The notes under the pieces were generated by a model. That model worked only from the letters and a program-made list of their open reading frames with translations. It had not been told where the DNA came from and made no database searches. Source: Microbacterium oleivorans NBRC 103075 (GTDB lineage Bacteria > Actinomycetota > Actinomycetes > Actinomycetales > Microbacteriaceae). Taken from it: a stretch of DNA of 64,000 nucleotides. The number at the start of each line of letters is the position of its first letter. Position 1 is the first letter of the stretch. The stretch covers positions 124,001 to 188,000 of the forward strand of contig NZ_BCRG01000004.1 of the NCBI RefSeq assembly GCF_001552475.1, read 5' to 3'. Of this stretch, positions 60,886 through 64,000 are shown one piece after another. The position numbers were made by a program, and so were the translations under genes.

Positions 60886-61689
60886 TCAGGACAATGGCGA
60901 GATCGTGACGGGCTCGCCGACTCGGGAGAGCTTCTGCGACAGGGTTGCCGAGCGACCGAGGAACGCGGTCGTGGACTCCGTGGCCACGGGGCGTCCTTCC
61001 GCGGTGACCCACACGGTGTACGACTCGACGGGAATGCCGAACCAGGAGTACGGCGCCTCGCTGTCGACCCGGTAGGCCTCGACCGAGCCGTCCGGGGTCT
61101 CGACCTGCTGGCGAGCGGCCGACACCTTCCACGTCTTCCCCGCTTCGACGAGGTCCCCGATGAATCCGGGGTCGCAGTACACGCGATACGCATCCGCCGT
61201 CGAGCCCGCTTCCTTCTGAGCGGGGTCTGCGGCGTCGAGGTCCGCGACGATGGGACCGTCCCCCTCGTCCACGAGCGTGACTCCGTCGACGACGCTGATC
61301 GATGCGGGTCCCGCTCCGGTCTCCAGGTCGCCGCGGAACTCGAGGGTCGGGGTGTAGCGGTAGTCCACCGTTCCTGCGAGCTCGTCGCCCGAGATCGTGA
61401 CCGTCCCCGTCTCGTCGCGCACGACGACCGCGCGGAGGCAGGGACCGAGGTCGCTTCCCGCCACCGTCCCCGCTGTGAGGTCGAGTGGTTCGCACTCGAC
61501 GGGGGTCTGAACCTCCGGCGCATCCGTGGTGGGCGCGGGAGTCGCCGCCGCCGAACCGGACTCCGTCGGGGCCGGCGGCGCGCTCGAGGGCGCCGCGTTC
61601 AGCTCGGACGTCGCACCGCCGGCGCAGCCGGCCAAGCCGAGGACGAGGGTGACGGCCGCAGCGGACAGCGGGAGGGCGGAAGTGCGCAC
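60886..61689 (-). CDS. Putative lipoprotein of unknown function
   Basis: A 267-residue secreted lipoprotein. The signal ends at L-G-L-A-G-C with Cys22, followed by an Ala/Pro/Ser/Thr-rich linker to about residue 60. The rest is a beta-rich domain with two further Cys pairs that could form disulfides (V-E-C-E with L-G-P-C, and V-Y-C-D). It shows some likeness to mycobacterial LppX/LprG-type proteins but not enough to assign. I chose the GTG at 61689 because AAGGAG lies nine bases upstream; the ATG at 61707 lacks a site. Confidence 0.72.
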   Translation of the reverse strand: MRTSALPLSAAAVTLVLGLAGCAGGATSELNAAPSSAPPAPTESGSAAATPAPTTDAPEVQTPVECEPLDLTAGTVAGSDLGPCLRAVVVRDETGTVTISGDELAGTVDYRYTPTLEFRGDLETGAGPASISVVDGVTLVDEGDGPIVADLDAADPAQKEAGSTADAYRVYCDPGFIGDLVEAGKTWKVSAARQQVETPDGSVEAYRVDSEAPYSWFGIPVESYTVWVTAEGRPVATESTTAFLGRSATLSQKLSRVGEPVTISPLS

Positions 61690-61837
61690 GAACAGGGCTC
61701 CTTGCATCGGCCTGGCGGAAGTCGGCGAAGAGCCTACCCGGAGCGTCTATCGAATCGGATGCCGCCAGCGCAAGCCCCTGGGACTCCGCGGTCCTCCCGC
61801 ACGATCATGGTGGCCATACCCCGACGAGAGGAGAACC

Positions 61838-62284
61838 GTGGCCAGCATCATCGAAACAGTCGATGTCAGCGTGCCGGTGTCGACCGCGTACAACCAGTGG
61901 ACCCAGTTCGAGTCCTTCCCGCACTTCCTGAGCTACGTCGAGTCGATCACGCAGATCGACGACACGACCAACCGCTGGAAGGTGAAGATCGGGACCGTGG
62001 AGCGCGAATTCACCGCGCACATCACGGAGCAGCATCCGGATGAGCGAGTCGCGTGGAAGAGCGTCGACGAGGATCATGCCGGTGTCGTGACCTTCCACCG
62101 CCTGAGCGACACCGAGACGCGCGTCACGGTCCAGCTCGACTGGAAGCCGGAGGGCTTCGTCGAGACCGTGGGTGCCGCGATCGGCATCGACAACCACGCG
62201 GTCAAGAAGGATCTGCAGAAGTTCAAAGAATTCATTGAATCCCGCGGCGCTGAAACCGGTGCCTGGAGAGGCGACGTGGGTTGA
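61838..62284 (+). CDS. SRPBCC-family protein (polyketide cyclase/dehydrase-like)
   Basis: A 148-residue START-like helix-grip protein. The N-terminal S-V-P-V-S-T-A-Y-N-Q-W-T-Q-F-E-S-F-P-H-F is the typical first strand and helix. R-V-A-W-K-S-V-D near residue 70 and the long C-terminal helix follow. Such proteins bind hydrophobic ligands; the function of this subgroup, often linked to stress responses, is unclear. The GTG start follows GAGAGGAGAA. It is divergent from the lipoprotein gene. Confidence 0.85.
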   Translation: MASIIETVDVSVPVSTAYNQWTQFESFPHFLSYVESITQIDDTTNRWKVKIGTVEREFTAHITEQHPDERVAWKSVDEDHAGVVTFHRLSDTETRVTVQLDWKPEGFVETVGAAIGIDNHAVKKDLQKFKEFIESRGAETGAWRGDVG

Positions 62285-62357
62285 GCGGACGGCCCGTCCG
62301 ATCGCTCGCGGCGGCCCGGTGGTGTATTCCACCGGGCCGTCGTGGCACGGTGGGGGG

Positions 62358-63134
62358 ATGAGTATTCTCTCCCTCGAAGACCGCGCTCGCCGCCTTCGCG
62401 AACTCCACGCCGCCCCTGAGATCCTTCGCGTCATCAACGTCTGGGACGTCATCTCGGCGAAGGCCGTTCTGGCACTGCCGGAGACGCGCGCCATCGCGAC
62501 CGCCGGTCATTCCATCGCAGCATCCTTCGGCTACGACGACGGCACCATCCCGCTTGAAACGACGCTCGACATGGTCGGACGCATCGTCGCCGCCGCCGGA
62601 GACGTCCCCGTCTCGGCGGACCTCGACGACGGCTACGAGGACACGGCCGACACCATCCGTCGTGCCATCGGGGTCGGGATCGTCGGAGCGAACATGGAAG
62701 ACAGGCTGCGCCCGTTCGACGAGTCCGTCGCGCGGGTGTCGGCCGCCGTTGCCGCCGCCGAAGCCGAGGGCGTGCCCTTCGCTCTCAACGCGCGCACCGA
62801 CGCCATCGCCCGCGGCGGGGACCGCCCGCTCGAGGAGTCCGTCGCCGACGCGATCGCGCGCGGTCGCGCCTTCCTCGACGCCGGCGCCGACGTCGTCTTC
62901 GTGCCGGGTGTCCTCGACGCCGAGACCACCGCGCGACTCGTCGAGGGGATCGGGCGCGTGAGCGTCATCGGCCTGCCGGGCGCCCTGCGCGCGGCGGAGT
63001 ACGAGAAGCTCGGTGTCGCACGGATCTCCTACGGCCCCCTCACGCAGCGCGTCGCGCTCACCGCGTATCAGGACCTGGCCGCCGACCTCTACCGCGACGG
63101 CGTCATCCCCGAGAGCACGCGCGCCCTCAACTGA
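62358..63134 (+). CDS. Isocitrate lyase/PEP mutase-family protein
   Basis: A 258-residue barrel of the ICL/PEPM superfamily. V-S-A-D-L-D-D-G-Y-E-D near residue 87 and G-A-N-M-E-D near 113 provide the Mg-binding acids, and F-A-L-N-A-R-T-D-A near 147 is conserved. The K-K-C-G-H motif of true isocitrate lyases is missing, so it is more like carboxyvinyl-carboxyphosphonate or oxaloacetate-hydrolase-type members. The reaction is unknown. The ATG follows six Gs and a weak CACGGT -10. Confidence 0.85.
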   Translation: MSILSLEDRARRLRELHAAPEILRVINVWDVISAKAVLALPETRAIATAGHSIAASFGYDDGTIPLETTLDMVGRIVAAAGDVPVSADLDDGYEDTADTIRRAIGVGIVGANMEDRLRPFDESVARVSAAVAAAEAEGVPFALNARTDAIARGGDRPLEESVADAIARGRAFLDAGADVVFVPGVLDAETTARLVEGIGRVSVIGLPGALRAAEYEKLGVARISYGPLTQRVALTAYQDLAADLYRDGVIPESTRALN

Positions 63135-63195
63135 GTACACCCTGGCCGATGCCGCCGGGTCCTGGCCGCGGGCAGGGCGGGCGGAGCCTGCGTGG

Positions 63196-63201
63196 TAGGC
63201 T
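63196..63201 (+). promoter_or_regulatory. Candidate -10 box for tRNA-Ser
   Basis: TAGGCT ends eight bases before the mature tRNA 5' end. No -35 element is clear. Confidence 0.45.
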
Positions 63202-63209
63202 CTCCCGTT

Positions 63210-63298
63210 GGAAGCGTGTCCGAGCGGCCGAAGGAGCATGGCTGGAATCCATGTAGGCGGGGTAACTCGTCTCGCAGGTTCAAATCCTGTCGCTTCCG
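63210..63298 (+). tRNA. tRNA-Ser (anticodon GGA)
   Basis: An 89-nt class II tRNA. GGAAGCG pairs with CGCTTCC. The anticodon stem CATGG/CCATG encloses the GGA anticodon at 63244-63246. A long variable arm is present and the T loop is TTCAAAT. The discriminator G is followed by an encoded CCA (63299-63301). Confidence 0.96.
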
Positions 63299-63304
63299 CC
63301 AGAA

Positions 63305-63336
63305 CGAAGCCCCGCACCTCGAGGTGCGGGGCTTCG
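63305..63336. terminator. Terminator after tRNA-Ser, 32-nt perfect palindrome
   Basis: CGAAGCCCCGCACCTC is followed by its exact reverse complement, just after the encoded CCA. It can also terminate the convergent minus-strand gene at 63362. Confidence 0.8.
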
Positions 63337-63361
63337 TCGTTTCCGTATCAGCGTCTCAACC

Positions 63362-64000
63362 TCAGCGCCCGAGCGGCATCGCCTCGGCGAACGTCGAGCC
63401 CGGACGGATGACGAGGGACCGCGGAATCAGGCGGCCGGTCAGGCGTCGTGGTGCGGACACGGTGGCGAACAGGCCCGCGCGGATCGCAGCGGCATCCGCG
63501 GTCAATTCGTCGCCATCGGCGTCACCGAACGACCCCGGCAGGGCGTAGCTCGCGCGCTCGACGGCGCCGACAAGACGCTCCACCGCCGCGGCGGGGGCGC
63601 CGTGGTCGTCGCGGAGTCGGTCGCCGAACGCGCGCGGTGAGTCGGAGCCCGGGACCGGGATGCCGACGTCGATGGCGGAGTCCTGGACGAGACGCCAGGC
63701 AGCGGCGGCGCTCCCGCGCCGGGCCAGCGCCACTCGGCGACGAGACAGCGCGAGCCGGATGAGGGCAGGGAGCGCGAGGACGAACACGACTCCCACAGCG
63801 ATTCCGACGACGGGGAGGACGTTCACGACGGAGAACGTCGACGTCGGGGTCGTGCCTGCCGTGGGGTCATCCTCCGGGCGGGGGGCCGCGGAGGCGCTCG
63901 ATGTCGGCTCCGGTGCCGCTGACGGGGTCGGCTCGGGCTCGGGTTCGTTCGACGCGGTGTCCTCCGACGCGAAGCGCTGGGCCGAGCCGAGGCTCTTGGT
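63362..64000 (-). CDS. C-terminal part of a transglutaminase-like membrane protein (TgpA/DUF4129 type), N-terminus outside window
   Basis: The minus-strand frame is open from the window edge (64000) to the stop at 63362, giving 212 residues of the C-terminus. It begins with T-K-S-L-G-S-A-Q-R-F and a Pro/Glu/Ser/Thr-rich linker. A single membrane helix (N-V-L-P-V-V-G-I-A-V-G-V-V-F-V-L and onward) and a cytoplasmic Arg/Ala-rich domain of about 130 residues follow. This is the usual tail of actinobacterial transglutaminase-domain proteins encoded beside MoxR and DUF58 genes. The catalytic core is not in view, so the name is inferred. Confidence 0.65.
   Translation of the reverse strand, partial: TKSLGSAQRFASEDTASNEPEPEPTPSAAPEPTSSASAAPRPEDDPTAGTTPTSTFSVVNVLPVVGIAVGVVFVLALPALIRLALSRRRVALARRGSAAAAWRLVQDSAIDVGIPVPGSDSPRAFGDRLRDDHGAPAAAVERLVGAVERASYALPGSFGDADGDELTADAAAIRAGLFATVSAPRRLTGRLIPRSLVIRPGSTFAEAMPLGR

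Overview
The window is high-GC actinobacterial chromosome, most like Microbacteriaceae and probably Microbacterium. This rests on the tRNA-Trp-secE-nusG-rplKA order, a NusG with a long acidic N-terminal extension, many lipoprotein solute-binding proteins, frequent GTG starts and an abundance of genes that look leaderless. There is no phage module, insertion sequence, CRISPR array or plasmid backbone. Genes are densely packed on both strands.

Layout. 1-4.3 kb: the 5' part of an Hsp90-family chaperone gene (minus strand), then tRNA-Trp, secE, nusG, rplK and rplA. 4.3-7.8 kb: a nitronate monooxygenase-like flavoenzyme and a polar amino-acid (cystine-type) ABC importer. 7.8-12.2 kb, minus strand: acylphosphatase, a zinc-independent alcohol dehydrogenase-like oxidoreductase, a MarR regulator with a 14-TM drug exporter under a three-operator promoter, and a lone YqaJ-type nuclease. 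12.2-19.7 kb: a ROK repressor and a ribose-type ABC importer split across a divergent promoter region, with a Gfo/Idh dehydrogenase and a TIM-barrel isomerase; this is a carbohydrate or polyol catabolic locus of unknown substrate. 19.7-21 kb: L10 leader with attenuator, rplJ and rplL. 21-26.2 kb: LacI regulator divergent from an alpha-glucoside-type ABC importer. 26.2-34 kb: DUF305/DUF3105 pair, PAP2 phosphatase, HerA-like ATPase, GNAT, MHS-family transporter and an SDR-DUF2867 fusion. 34-40.6 kb: complete cydABDC for cytochrome bd, behind a winged-helix regulator with a four-cysteine C-terminal region. 40.7-47.3 kb: DUF427, a NagD-like HAD phosphatase and a DtxR-box-controlled siderophore uptake operon ending in a siderophore-interacting reductase, then an ASCH protein. 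47.3-52.7 kb: luciferase-like flavoenzyme, a qor2/QorR-like redox-sensing pair, aldo-keto reductase, TrhO-like rhodanese and a YcaQ-family protein. 52.7-60.3 kb: GH38 alpha-mannosidase, its ABC importer and a second ROK regulator. 60.3-64 kb: GNAT, a lipoprotein, an SRPBCC protein, an ICL/PEP-mutase-like protein, tRNA-Ser(GGA) and the C-terminal part of a transglutaminase-family membrane protein.

How the genes work together. Three sugar importers each sit with a dedicated regulator (ROK, LacI, ROK), which suggests a soil or plant-associated scavenger of glycans and glycosides. Iron is imported as ferric siderophore without local siderophore synthesis. Cytochrome bd and several redox regulators point to coping with low oxygen or oxidants. 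The ribosomal protein genes rplKA and rplJL are separated by about 16 kb of metabolic genes, and rpoB does not follow rplL.

I did not find a clearly new multi-gene system. The observations most worth checking are the three-operator MarR promoter, the recurring TANNNT-N6-start leaderless signature, the over-represented GGATGCC/GGCATCC heptamer, the Cys-rich regulator in front of cydA, and a YcaQ-family protein with a changed catalytic motif.
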